Positions 9,292 to 17,216 of a stretch of DNA of 39,386 nucleotides are shown here, one piece after another. A model generated the notes under the pieces. It was not told the origin of the DNA and did no database searches. It saw only the letters and a list, made by a program, of their open reading frames with translations. Numbering within the stretch: position 1 is the first letter of the stretch; each line of letters begins with the position of its first letter. The stretch covers positions 1 through 39,386 of the forward strand of contig JAUYIT010000026.1 of NCBI GenBank assembly GCA_030688315.1. The letters are read 5' to 3'. The DNA is from Candidatus Komeilibacteria bacterium. Lineage in GTDB: Bacteria > Patescibacteriota > Patescibacteriia > UBA1558 > UBA10009. The position numbers were made by a program, and so were the translations under genes.

Positions 9292-9699
9292 ATGACAATT
9301 AAACAGTATTTAATGATTATGCTTATCTGCACGGCGCTATGCTGGGGCGGATTTTTAATGGTTTTATTTTTTATCAATCCGCAAAGCGCCGGTACCTTGG
9401 GTTTTATCATGTTTTACGCCAGTTTGTTTTTTGCCCTGCTAGGCACGTTGGCCTTATTAAGCTATCTTTTTCGCATCTTATTTAACCGGATTTACACCAA
9501 GCAGGAAAAAGTTCAGGTATCATTTAGACAAGCCGTTTTTTTTAGCGTGGTTATTACCGGCTCCTTGTTTTTGCAGGCCAATAATTTAATGACCTGGCTG
9601 AACAGCATTTTGCTGGTTTTGCTGGTCACTTTTTTGGAATTTTTAATTTTATCCCTTAAAAAGGATCAGGGCTTTATGCCTGATTTACCGGCCAATTAA
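9292..9699 (+). CDS. Small four-helix membrane protein
   Basis: 135 residues with four hydrophobic segments (roughly 5-28, 35-60, 80-100, 103-125) separated by short basic loops such as FNRIYTKQEK. No signal peptidase or catalytic motif is visible. The ATG at 9292 is chosen because AGGAAG lies 7 bases upstream and the promoter at 9238-9266 sits just before it. The stop is 8 bases before pheS, so the three genes are probably one transcription unit. Proteins of this kind often precede pheS in CPR-like genomes as far as I recall, but the function is unknown. Confidence 0.82.
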   Translation: MTIKQYLMIMLICTALCWGGFLMVLFFINPQSAGTLGFIMFYASLFFALLGTLALLSYLFRILFNRIYTKQEKVQVSFRQAVFFSVVITGSLFLQANNLMTWLNSILLVLLVTFLEFLILSLKKDQGFMPDLPAN

Positions 9700-9707
9700 T
9701 TTACTAC

Positions 9708-10730
9708 ATGGAACTTGATTTAAAAAAACTTAAAGATCAGGCAATGGCGGAATTCAAAAAATCCAAGACCTTAGCCGATTTAGACAAACTGGAAACCAAG
9801 TATTTGGGCCGCAAAGGGGAACTTTCGGCCATTTTAAGAAAGGTCAAGGATTTAACCGGCGAGGCCAAGCCCAAAATTGGGCAGTTGGCCAATCAGATCA
9901 AGTTGGAATTGGAAAAAATAGTGGCCGAATTAAGGCACGAATTTGGGCATTTAGCCGATAAAGCTAAGCCAGCGCATTACCTTGATATTACTTTGCCCGG
10001 CCAAAAGCCCGCGCTCGGCCATTTGCATCCCATTACCATTATCACTCGCCAGTTGGAAGAGGTGTTTGTTAAAATGGGTTTTATGGTGCTGGAAGGGCCG
10101 GAATTGGAATCGGAATACTATAATTTTGAATCTTTGAATATTCCCGCCACTCATCCGGCGCGCGATATTCAGGATACTTTTTACATCAAAGATCAGCCCG
10201 GCTGGTTGTTGCGCACGCAAACTTCCAACCAACAAGTTCGTACCATGGAAAAATACGGCGCGCCTTTGCGGGCGATTTTTCCGGGTCGGGTGTTTAGATG
10301 CGAGGCCACCGATGTTAGGCACGAAACCACTTTTTATCAGCTGGAAGGTTTAATGATTGATAAGGATATTTCCATCGCCCATCTGGTTACCGCCCTTAAA
10401 GTGATGCTTAAAGGTATTTTTAAAAAAGACGTTAAAGTCCGATTGCGCCCGGGCTATTTTCCGTTTGTGGAGCCGGGTTTTGAAGTGGATGTGTCGTGCC
10501 TGCTCTGCGACGGCGAGGGCTGTGGACTGTGTAAAAAAACCGGCTGGGTGGAAATGATCGGCGCGGGCTTGGTTCATCCTAAAGTTTTACAGGCAGGAGG
10601 CTTGGATCCCAAAATTTGGTCCGGTTTTGCTTTTGGCATGGGCATTAACCGCCTAGTCATGCTTAAATACGGCATTGATGATATCCGCCTGTTTATGTCC
10701 GGCGATTTAAGATTTTTGGAACAATTTTAA
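9708..10730 (+). CDS. pheS: Phenylalanyl-tRNA synthetase alpha subunit
   Basis: 340 residues, the normal length for the bacterial alpha chain. An N-terminal coiled coil (1-85) binds tRNA(Phe); the class II catalytic core follows. Motifs seen: HPARDIQDTFY (149-159), RTQTSNQQ (169-176), motif 2 GRVFRCEATDVRHE (193-206) with TFYQLEG, and motif 3 GFAFGMGINRL (306-316). A cluster CLLCDGEGCGLC (264-275) may bind a metal, as in many bacterial PheS proteins. It charges tRNA(Phe) as an alpha2-beta2 complex with PheT, whose gene begins 15 bases downstream. Confidence 0.98.
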   Translation: MELDLKKLKDQAMAEFKKSKTLADLDKLETKYLGRKGELSAILRKVKDLTGEAKPKIGQLANQIKLELEKIVAELRHEFGHLADKAKPAHYLDITLPGQKPALGHLHPITIITRQLEEVFVKMGFMVLEGPELESEYYNFESLNIPATHPARDIQDTFYIKDQPGWLLRTQTSNQQVRTMEKYGAPLRAIFPGRVFRCEATDVRHETTFYQLEGLMIDKDISIAHLVTALKVMLKGIFKKDVKVRLRPGYFPFVEPGFEVDVSCLLCDGEGCGLCKKTGWVEMIGAGLVHPKVLQAGGLDPKIWSGFAFGMGINRLVMLKYGIDDIRLFMSGDLRFLEQF

Positions 10731-10745
10731 TCACCCCACGACCTC

Positions 10746-13169
10746 ATGAAAATTTCATTGAATTGGCTTAAAGAATATATTGATCTGCCCAAAGGCGTAA
10801 CGCCCCAGGAGTTGGCTTTAAAATTGACTATGGCCACGGTGGAAGTGGAAGAGGTAATTGAACAGCGCGCTGCCTTTGCCAACATGGTGGTGGCCGAGAT
10901 TATGGAAATCGTGGATCATCCCCAGGCCGACCGGCTTAAGGTTTGCAAGGTTAAAGCGGGCAAAGAAATTTATCAGGTGGTGTGCGGCGGGAACAATGTT
11001 TACAAAGGCATGAAAGGCGTGCTGGCTTTGCCGGGCGCCACGGTTAAATGGCATGGCCAAGGCGAACCGGTTAAATTGGAAAAAGCCACCATTAGGGGCA
11101 TAGAAAGTTTTGGCATGTTGTGTGGCGCGCAGGAAATCGGCGCGGGTTATGAGCTTAGCCCAGCTGGCGGGGTAATTGATTTACCGGGCGCCAAGGCCGG
11201 ACAGTCAGCGGCCGATATTTTAGGCCAAAACGACGTGATTTTTGACGTGGATAATAAGTCCATAACCCATCGGCCGGATTTATGGGGCCATTACGGCATT
11301 GCCCGCGAAGTGGCGGCTATTTACGGCTTAAAATTTAAGGATTTAAAACTGGCCAAATTTAAAGAAGGCAACGCCGTTGATTTAAAAATAAATATTGAAG
11401 ATACTCAAAACTGCAGCCGTTACCTGGGTCTGGCAATGAGCGGTATTGTAATTGAGCCATCGCCCGTGTGGATGCAAAGGTTGCTGATCGCGGTCGGTAC
11501 GCGGCCGATTAATAATCTAGTGGATATTACCAATTTTGTGATGCTGGAACTAGGGCGGCCTAGCCACGCTTTTGATAGGCGCGACGTAACTGGCGACGCC
11601 ATAATTGTCCGGCGCGCCGCCAAAGGCGAAAAGTTTACCACTTTAGACGGGCAGGAACGTTCTTTAACCGAGCAAATGTGTTTGGTTTGCGACGCGGCGC
11701 GCCCCGTGGATTTGGCTGGCATCATGGGCGGGCAAAATTCCGAAATCAAAAACGATACCACTCAAATTATTTTGGAACTAGCCAACTTTAACCCCGTCAA
11801 TATCCGCAAAACGGCCCAGCAATTAAATTTAAGAACCGAAGCGGCCACTAGGTTTGAAAAAAGTTTGGCGCCCGATTTGGCCGAACTGGGCTTAAAAAGA
11901 ATCGTTACTTTAATTCAGCAATTAATTCCTGAAGCCAAGGTTGCCAGCAAAATGGTAGATGTTAATTTGGATAAGCAGGAAGATCGGTTGATTGAATTAA
12001 ATCTGGAATTTTTAAATAAAAGGGTGGGTCAGGATATTCCCAAAAAAGAAGTGGTGGCCATTTTGGAACGATTGTTATTTTTGGTCAAGGATAAGGGCGA
12101 AACCCTGTTGGTCACTCCGCCTTCATTTAGAGTGGCCAAGGATATTAGCATTCCGGAAGATTTAGTGGAAGAAGTGGCTAGAATTTACGGTTACGATAAC
12201 ATTAGCCCCCGGTTGCCTCGGGCCGATCTGCTGTTGCCCGAAGATAATATTAATTTGTTGGTGGCTAAAAAAACCAAGGATTTGCTGGCGCAGGCCTTGG
12301 GTTCAACCGAGGTTTACAATTATTCTTTCGTGGGCCCGGCCGCCGCCTCGCCTTTGGGTTTAAAACTGACCGATCATTACGAAGTTGCCAATTTTTTAAC
12401 CGAAGAACAGCGTTATTTAAGAACTTCTTTATTTGAGAATTTATTCAAGAATTTACAAAGCAATTCCCGTTTTTACCAAACCATTAATATTTTTGAACTG
12501 GGCCGCGTTTATACCAAACACGAGGGGGGCTTTGCCGCCCAACCCAGCCAAAAATCGTTTTTGGGCAAGCAGGAGCAAATGTTGGCCGGTTTGGTGGCCG
12601 AGGCCCGTAATCAAAAAGTTTTCCTTAAGGCCAAAGGCATGGTGGAAACCTCGCTGGATTATTTGGAAGTGGATTATAATTATCACGTGTCCGATAAAGC
12701 GCCCGCGTACGTTAAAAGCGATCGATATTTGGAAATCAAAGTAGCCGATCAGGTTTTGGGCTGGGTAGGGGAGTTACAGGATAATTTGTGTCAGCAACTG
12801 GACGCGCATAGCCAGGTGGCCGTGTGGGAACTTCATTTTGAATTGTTGGTCAAGTTTTTTCAGGATAACAAAAAATACCATGCTTTGCCTAAGTATCCGG
12901 GCATGGCTTACGATTTTTCCGTGCTGGTGGACGAGCAAGCCAACTGGGCCAAAATCAGGCAGGCGGTGCTGGAGGCGAGTCCGCTGATTAAAAAAGTGGA
13001 GTTGTTTGATACTTTTACTTTGGAAAAACTGGGGCCCGATAAAACCTCGCTGGCCTTTCATGTTTATCTGGCCGACGAGAGCCGCACTTTAACTTCGGCC
13101 GAGGGTGACGGCTTAAGGGATAAAATTATTGATTTGTTGAAACATAAATTTAAAGCCGAAGTCAGATAG
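10746..13169 (+). CDS. pheT: Phenylalanyl-tRNA synthetase beta subunit
   Basis: 807 residues, full length. Domains in order: N-terminal helix and OB-fold tRNA-binding region (MKISLNWLKEYIDLP; HPQADRLKVCKV; VVCGGNN; GIESFGMLCG), the B3/B4 editing module (RPINNLVDITNFVMLELGRPSHAFD; VDLAGIMGG), B5 domain, catalytic-like core (VEEVARIYGYDNI), and the C-terminal ferredoxin-like anticodon-binding domain from about residue 715 (YPGMAYDFSVLVDE; ESRTLTSAEGDGLRDKI). It binds tRNA and hydrolyses mischarged Tyr-tRNA(Phe). Cotranscribed with pheS. No Shine-Dalgarno site is obvious, suggesting translational coupling. Confidence 0.98.
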   Translation: MKISLNWLKEYIDLPKGVTPQELALKLTMATVEVEEVIEQRAAFANMVVAEIMEIVDHPQADRLKVCKVKAGKEIYQVVCGGNNVYKGMKGVLALPGATVKWHGQGEPVKLEKATIRGIESFGMLCGAQEIGAGYELSPAGGVIDLPGAKAGQSAADILGQNDVIFDVDNKSITHRPDLWGHYGIAREVAAIYGLKFKDLKLAKFKEGNAVDLKINIEDTQNCSRYLGLAMSGIVIEPSPVWMQRLLIAVGTRPINNLVDITNFVMLELGRPSHAFDRRDVTGDAIIVRRAAKGEKFTTLDGQERSLTEQMCLVCDAARPVDLAGIMGGQNSEIKNDTTQIILELANFNPVNIRKTAQQLNLRTEAATRFEKSLAPDLAELGLKRIVTLIQQLIPEAKVASKMVDVNLDKQEDRLIELNLEFLNKRVGQDIPKKEVVAILERLLFLVKDKGETLLVTPPSFRVAKDISIPEDLVEEVARIYGYDNISPRLPRADLLLPEDNINLLVAKKTKDLLAQALGSTEVYNYSFVGPAAASPLGLKLTDHYEVANFLTEEQRYLRTSLFENLFKNLQSNSRFYQTINIFELGRVYTKHEGGFAAQPSQKSFLGKQEQMLAGLVAEARNQKVFLKAKGMVETSLDYLEVDYNYHVSDKAPAYVKSDRYLEIKVADQVLGWVGELQDNLCQQLDAHSQVAVWELHFELLVKFFQDNKKYHALPKYPGMAYDFSVLVDEQANWAKIRQAVLEASPLIKKVELFDTFTLEKLGPDKTSLAFHVYLADESRTLTSAEGDGLRDKIIDLLKHKFKAEVR

Positions 13170-13241
13170 CTCGGACCGAAAGAAATTCTTCTTGCCCTCC
13201 CTCGCTACATTATTAAAATTTTAATTCATAACAAAAAAAAC

Positions 13242-13658
13242 ATGAAAACAATAAAAAAAATCAACATTCTCTCCTTAGCTAAAATCATGGGCCTGCTGAA
13301 CGGCGGTGTGTACTTGATCGCCGGGCTGGCCGTAAATTTGGCCGTCTTGTTTTTAGGCGTGCCCGCTTTGCAAAAATTCGATTTACTGGGCTTTGGCTCG
13401 GGTATTTTAGCCGTCTTGTTATTGGCCATTTTAATCGGCGCCATCAGTTTTGTTATCGGCGCTATCATTGCTTGGCTGTACAATATCGCGGCTAACATGG
13501 TGGGCGGTATAATTTGGGAAGAGCAGGAAGTTAAAAAGCCCTTGCCCGATTTTGATCTGGAAAAAATCCGCAACCGCGAGCATTTGGCCACCAGCGCCAA
13601 ACCGCAAGCCGAAGTCAATAATGTTTTGGGCCGGGATAACGATACCTTTAAGTCATAA
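13242..13658 (+). CDS. DUF3566-like membrane protein
   Basis: 138 residues. A short N-terminal stretch (INILSLAKIMGLLNGGVYLIAGLAVNLAVLF is one membrane helix with its lead-in), then a second long hydrophobic segment (about 50-82), then the hallmark LYNIAANMVGGIIWE, which matches the usual end of the DUF3566-type family. The C-terminal tail of about 45 residues is polar. The family has no settled function. The ATG at 13242 begins at the first conserved residues. The gene stands alone and is followed directly by palindromic repeat copy 2. Confidence 0.75.
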   Translation: MKTIKKINILSLAKIMGLLNGGVYLIAGLAVNLAVLFLGVPALQKFDLLGFGSGILAVLLLAILIGAISFVIGAIIAWLYNIAANMVGGIIWEEQEVKKPLPDFDLEKIRNREHLATSAKPQAEVNNVLGRDNDTFKS

Positions 13659-13667
13659 TTTCAATCG

Positions 13668-13793
13668 GGCCTTGCCCACAACCGTCATTGCGAGCCCCAA
13701 AGGGGCGCGGCAATCCCGCTGTACTTGGTATAAACATCGGGATTGCTTCGTCGCTTGAGCTCCTCGCAATGACCGTTAAGGGCAAGGCCTTTT
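13668..13793 (+). repeat. Nested palindromic repeat with terminator stem (copy 2)
   Basis: Outer arms GGCCTTGCCC (13668-13677) and GGGCAAGGCC (13780-13789) with a TTTT tail; middle arms GTCATTGCGAG (13684-13694) and CTCGCAATGAC (13763-13773); inner arms GCAATCCCG and CGGGATTGC. Same layout as copies at 3734 and 17084, but the outer arm differs in sequence while still pairing. It should end transcription of the DUF3566-like gene. Confidence 0.8.
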
Positions 13794-13819
13794 GTTGATA
13801 AATTAGGTCATTTTTGACC

Positions 13820-13848
13820 TTGTTTTCTTGTTTTAAATGTGGTAATAT
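13820..13848 (+). promoter_or_regulatory. gyrB promoter with nearby AGGTCA half-sites
   Basis: TTGTTT (13820-13825), 17-base spacer, TAATAT (13843-13848). Just upstream is a perfect inverted repeat AGGTCA-TTTT-TGACCT (13805-13820), whose right half touches the -35 box, and another AGGTCA (13850-13855) follows the -10. This looks like an operator for an unknown regulator. The transcript would start near 13855 and include the palindromic element before gyrB. Confidence 0.55.
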
Positions 13849-13877
13849 TAGGTCATCATTAGTGGTGGTTTTTTTGT

Positions 13878-13945
13878 TATAGGCGACGTAGAGCGAGAGA
13901 AATATGAAAGCTTGGCTTTCATATTTCCGAGCCGAGGAGTCTATA
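13878..13945 (+). repeat. Palindromic element A with built-in ribosome site, in the gyrB leader
   Basis: Ends TATAG (13878-13882) and CTATA (13941-13945) are inverted. The centre is a perfect 13-bp hairpin with a 3-base loop (GAAATATGAAAGC 13899-13911 with its complement 13915-13927). The arms carry GCGACGTAGAGCGAG on the left and CGAGCCGAGGAG on the right. GAGGAG (13934-13939) is 5 bases before an ATG (13945) that is followed directly by TAA (13948), a start-stop pair, and gyrB starts 9 bases after that stop. A second copy with compensating base changes lies inside the slipin gene at 32215. Confidence 0.85.
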
Positions 13946-13958
13946 TGTAATCATAAAT

Positions 13959-16004
13959 ATGTCAAAAAACGAGAAGGAAAAAAAGCAAAAAACAGCCGGC
14001 TCGGCCGGCGAATATACCGCCAAACAAATTACCGTTTTGGAGGGTTTGGATCCTGTCCGTAAACGGCCGGGCATGTACATCGGCTCCACGGGCACAACCG
14101 GTCTTCATCATCTTATTTGGGAAGCGGTGGATAACGGCATTGACGAAGCCATGGCCGGCCATGCCACCGAAGTGGAAGTGGCTTTACTGCCCAACACCCG
14201 CGTGCGCGTTTCCGATAACGGTCGCGGCATTCCCGTTGATACGCATCCGGTAACCAAGCTTTCGGCTTTGGAAACTGTTATGACCAAACTGCATGCTGGC
14301 GGTAAATTTGGCGGCGGCGGTTACAAAGTTTCGGGCGGTTTGCACGGTGTGGGTATTTCGGTGGTTAACGCGCTTTCAACTTACATGCGCACCGAAGTTA
14401 GGCGCGATGGCAAAGTTTACATGATGGAATTTTCCGAAGGCAAGCCCAAGGCCAAATTAAAAACCGTCGGCACTTCCAAGGAAACCGGCACCACTCAAAT
14501 TTGGGAACCGGATCAAAAAATTTTTTCCGCCAATGAATACGATTGGGATGAAGTTTTAAATCACTTGCGCCAGCAGGCCTACTTAACCAAGGGCGTTAAA
14601 ATTTTTGCTGCCGACGAACGCGACCCACAGGATATCAAGCGCTATGTTTTTTATTTTGAAGGCGGAGTGGCCAGCTATGTTCGGCATTTAAACCACGCCA
14701 ATGAAGTCAAACAGGAAAAGGTTTTTTATGTTAGCAAGGAACAGGATAATATCAGTGTGGAAATCGGCGTACAGTACACTTCGGAATTTAGGGAATTTGT
14801 GTATTCATTTGCCAACAACATTCATACCATTGAAGGCGGCATGCACATGGTTGGTTTTAAAACCGCTTTAACCAGAGTGCTTAACAACTACGCCCGCAAA
14901 AATAATTTTTTAAAGGAAAAGGATGAAAATTTAAGCGGTGAAGACGTGCGCGAGGGTTTAACGGCTGTGATCTCGGTTAAATTGCCCGATCCCCAGTTTG
15001 AGGGTCAAACCAAGGCCAAGCTGGGCAATCCTGAAGTGCGCACCGTGGTAGATACCATTTTTAACGATTACTTTACGGCGTTTTTGGAAGAAAACCCGCG
15101 CGACGCCCGGGAAATTTTAAGCAAATGCTTGTTGGCGGCCCAGGCGCGGCGCGCCGCCAAGGCGGCGCGCGACACCGTTATCCGCAAAGGCGCTTTTGAC
15201 GGCTTAACTTTGCCCGGTAAACTGGCCGACTGTTCTTCCAAAAAACGGGAGGAATGTGAACTGTATATTGTGGAGGGTGATTCGGCCGGCGGTTCAGCCA
15301 AACAAGGCCGCGACCGAAAATTCCAGGCCATTCTGCCGTTGCGCGGTAAAGTGTTAAACGTGGAAAAAGCCCGCTTGGATAAAATCCTCGCCAATAACGA
15401 GCTTAAAAACCTGATTATTGCCATGGGCGCCAATTTTGGCGATCAGTTTAATCTGGAAGATTTGCGCTATCACCGCATCATTATCATGACCGACGCTGAC
15501 GTTGATGGCGCGCACATCCGCACTTTGCTGTTAACTTTGTTCTACCGTTATTTCCCAACCCTTATTACTGCCGGGCATTTATATATTGCCAAGCCGCCGT
15601 TGTATCGCGTGCAAAAAGGCAAGGAAGTAAATTACGTTTACGGCGATGACGAGTTGGAATCTTTAAAGAAAAAACTGGGCGTAACCGAACTGGTCAGCGT
15701 TTTTGCCGAAGAAGGCGACGAAGCTCCTCGGCCAGAGGCCGATGCGGCCGTAGCGGAAAAGGAAACCGAAGCGGTTAAGGCCGGCAAAGTCAACATCCAA
15801 CGATACAAGGGTTTAGGTGAAATGAACCCCACCCAGTTGTGGGAAACCACCATGGATCCGGCCCGGCGCGTGATGAAGCAGGTTAATGTGTTGGATGCCG
15901 AAAAAGCCAACGAACTGTTTGAAATTTTAATGGGTTCCGAAGTTTCCACTCGCAAGCGTTTTATTCAGATTCACGCGGCTAGTGTTCAAAACTTAGATAT
16001 TTAA
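13959..16004 (+). CDS. gyrB: DNA gyrase subunit B
   Basis: 681 residues, type IIA topoisomerase ATPase subunit; with GyrA it introduces negative supercoils. GHKL ATPase motifs: RKRPGMYIGS, EAVDNGIDEA with the catalytic Glu, DNGRGIPV, GGKFGGGGYKVSGGLHGVG. Toprim domain: LYIVEGDSAGGSA with catalytic Glu, IMTDADVDGAHIRT with the metal-binding aspartates, PLRGKVLNVEKA. The C-terminal end has QRYKGLGEMNP. ParE is the alternative, but length and the GyrB-like C-terminus favour gyrB. The N-terminal 17 residues are lysine-rich and not conserved. Start choice is helped by the conserved start of the ATPase domain. The leader contains a palindromic element and a start-stop codon pair that could tune initiation. 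Confidence 0.93.
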   Translation: MSKNEKEKKQKTAGSAGEYTAKQITVLEGLDPVRKRPGMYIGSTGTTGLHHLIWEAVDNGIDEAMAGHATEVEVALLPNTRVRVSDNGRGIPVDTHPVTKLSALETVMTKLHAGGKFGGGGYKVSGGLHGVGISVVNALSTYMRTEVRRDGKVYMMEFSEGKPKAKLKTVGTSKETGTTQIWEPDQKIFSANEYDWDEVLNHLRQQAYLTKGVKIFAADERDPQDIKRYVFYFEGGVASYVRHLNHANEVKQEKVFYVSKEQDNISVEIGVQYTSEFREFVYSFANNIHTIEGGMHMVGFKTALTRVLNNYARKNNFLKEKDENLSGEDVREGLTAVISVKLPDPQFEGQTKAKLGNPEVRTVVDTIFNDYFTAFLEENPRDAREILSKCLLAAQARRAAKAARDTVIRKGAFDGLTLPGKLADCSSKKREECELYIVEGDSAGGSAKQGRDRKFQAILPLRGKVLNVEKARLDKILANNELKNLIIAMGANFGDQFNLEDLRYHRIIIMTDADVDGAHIRTLLLTLFYRYFPTLITAGHLYIAKPPLYRVQKGKEVNYVYGDDELESLKKKLGVTELVSVFAEEGDEAPRPEADAAVAEKETEAVKAGKVNIQRYKGLGEMNPTQLWETTMDPARRVMKQVNVLDAEKANELFEILMGSEVSTRKRFIQIHAASVQNLDI

Positions 16005-16008
16005 GAAG

Positions 16009-16121
16009 CTTCAGATTTTTGGCCGCGACTTCGTCAGATTTCGTAAAAATACTTTCAACGTAATAGTATTACGCTTCAAGTATTTTTACTCATCTTCCTC
16101 GTCTCGCCTAAAAATCTGAAG
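16009..16121. repeat. Large nested palindrome between gyrB and corA
   Basis: Outer arms CTTCAGATTTTT (16009-16020) and AAAAATCTGAAG (16110-16121); middle arms GTAAAAATACTT (16043-16054) and AAGTATTTTTAC (16078-16089); innermost CGTAATA-G-TATTACG (16058-16072). Between outer and middle arms lie asymmetric GC segments (GCGACTTCGTCAG; CTCGTCTCGCC). The plan is the same as in elements A and B (AT-rich inner and outer arms, GC linkers beginning GCGAC), but the sequence is different. It may also serve as the 3' end of gyrB mRNA. Confidence 0.7.
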
Positions 16122-16165
16122 TTTCTCTGAAATGATTTATTGTAAAGTGATAAACAATAATTTAT

Positions 16166-17083
16166 ATGTCAGTCCAAATAAAAAAACACAAAAACGTTAC
16201 CTGGCTCAATATTGAAGAACCCACCGAAGCGGATATCAATTATTTGCGTGAAAATTTTAAATTCCACACTTTGGATTTGGAAGATTTGGGGCATGAAGCC
16301 CAGCGCAGTAAGCTGGATATTTACTCCGACTACGCTTTTATCATTTTGCGTTTCCCGGTTACTTACAAAGATTCCAACTTAATCGGTTCTCACGAGTTGG
16401 GCGTGTTTTTGGGCAAGGATTATGTTATTACAATTCAAAAGAAAAAAATAATTTCGTTGCAGGATTATCACCGTAAGGTTATGGCTAATGAGAAATTGAT
16501 GGATGAAGTTTTTGGCGGCCGCCCTGCGCTTCTGTTGTATAATATTCTGGACGAAATGTATCACGCCACGTTGTCTTTGACCGATTGGCTGATGGCTGAA
16601 ATAAACCAGGTGGAAAAGGAAGTTTACGATGAAGAAACAAAAACCGTGGTTAAGGCCCTAGCCCTTTTGCGCCGCAACGTACTTACTTTTAAAAGCATTA
16701 TGGAGCCACAGCGGCTGGTCATCCGCGCTTTGGTCAATTTGCAAAAAGATTATTTAAGCAAAGAATTTGAATCCTACTTTGACGATATCGCCGATTATAT
16801 CGAAAGAATCCACAATTTTGTGGAAACCAGCAAGGAGCTGGTGGACGGTTTGCACGCCACCAACGAGTCGCTTTCTTCCTACCGCCTGAACCGGGTAATG
16901 AAAATTCTAACGATTTTTTCCGTTTCCCTGCTACCGTTAACTTTGTTAACCGGCATTTGGGGTATGAATCTTCAATCCTTGCCGCTGATCCACGATGAAA
17001 CCCTGGTTTGGTATATTTTTGGAGGCCTGGCAGCCGTGATCGTGGGTATTTTTGTCTGGTTGAAGAAGAAAAATATTATTTAA
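16166..17083 (+). CDS. corA: CorA-family magnesium/divalent cation channel
   Basis: 305 residues. An N-terminal cytoplasmic alpha/beta domain (1-~150) is followed by a long helix and two C-terminal transmembrane segments (about 247-265 and 276-298). The signature before the pore loop is GIWGMN (near 262-267), a Trp variant of the usual YGMN selectivity motif. The long stalk helix contains HATLSLTDWLMAEINQVEKEVYDEE and ESYFDDIADYIERIHN, both typical. It mediates Mg2+ (or Co2+/Ni2+) uptake as a homopentamer. It starts at the first ATG after the palindrome and ends directly in repeat copy 3, which supplies its terminator. Confidence 0.93.
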   Translation: MSVQIKKHKNVTWLNIEEPTEADINYLRENFKFHTLDLEDLGHEAQRSKLDIYSDYAFIILRFPVTYKDSNLIGSHELGVFLGKDYVITIQKKKIISLQDYHRKVMANEKLMDEVFGGRPALLLYNILDEMYHATLSLTDWLMAEINQVEKEVYDEETKTVVKALALLRRNVLTFKSIMEPQRLVIRALVNLQKDYLSKEFESYFDDIADYIERIHNFVETSKELVDGLHATNESLSSYRLNRVMKILTIFSVSLLPLTLLTGIWGMNLQSLPLIHDETLVWYIFGGLAAVIVGIFVWLKKKNII

Positions 17084-17216
17084 AAAGGCCTTGCCATAAT
17101 GGTCATTGCGAGGAGCGTAGCGACGAAGCAATCCCGTTGTACTGGTATGCACATCGGGATTGCCACGCCCCGCTACGCGGGGCTCGCAATGACGGTAGTC
17201 GGCAAGGCCTTTTTTT
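17084..17216. repeat. Nested palindromic repeat, bidirectional terminator (copy 3)
   Basis: Outer arms AAAGGCCTTGCC (17084-17095) and GGCAAGGCCTTT (17201-17212), T run on the right and A run on the left, so it can stop transcription from both sides, as needed between convergent corA and sdpI. Middle arms GTCATTGCGAG and CTCGCAATGAC; inner GCAATCCCG and CGGGATTGCC. The linkers carry their own short hairpins (CCCCGCTACGCGGGG). Confidence 0.85.
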
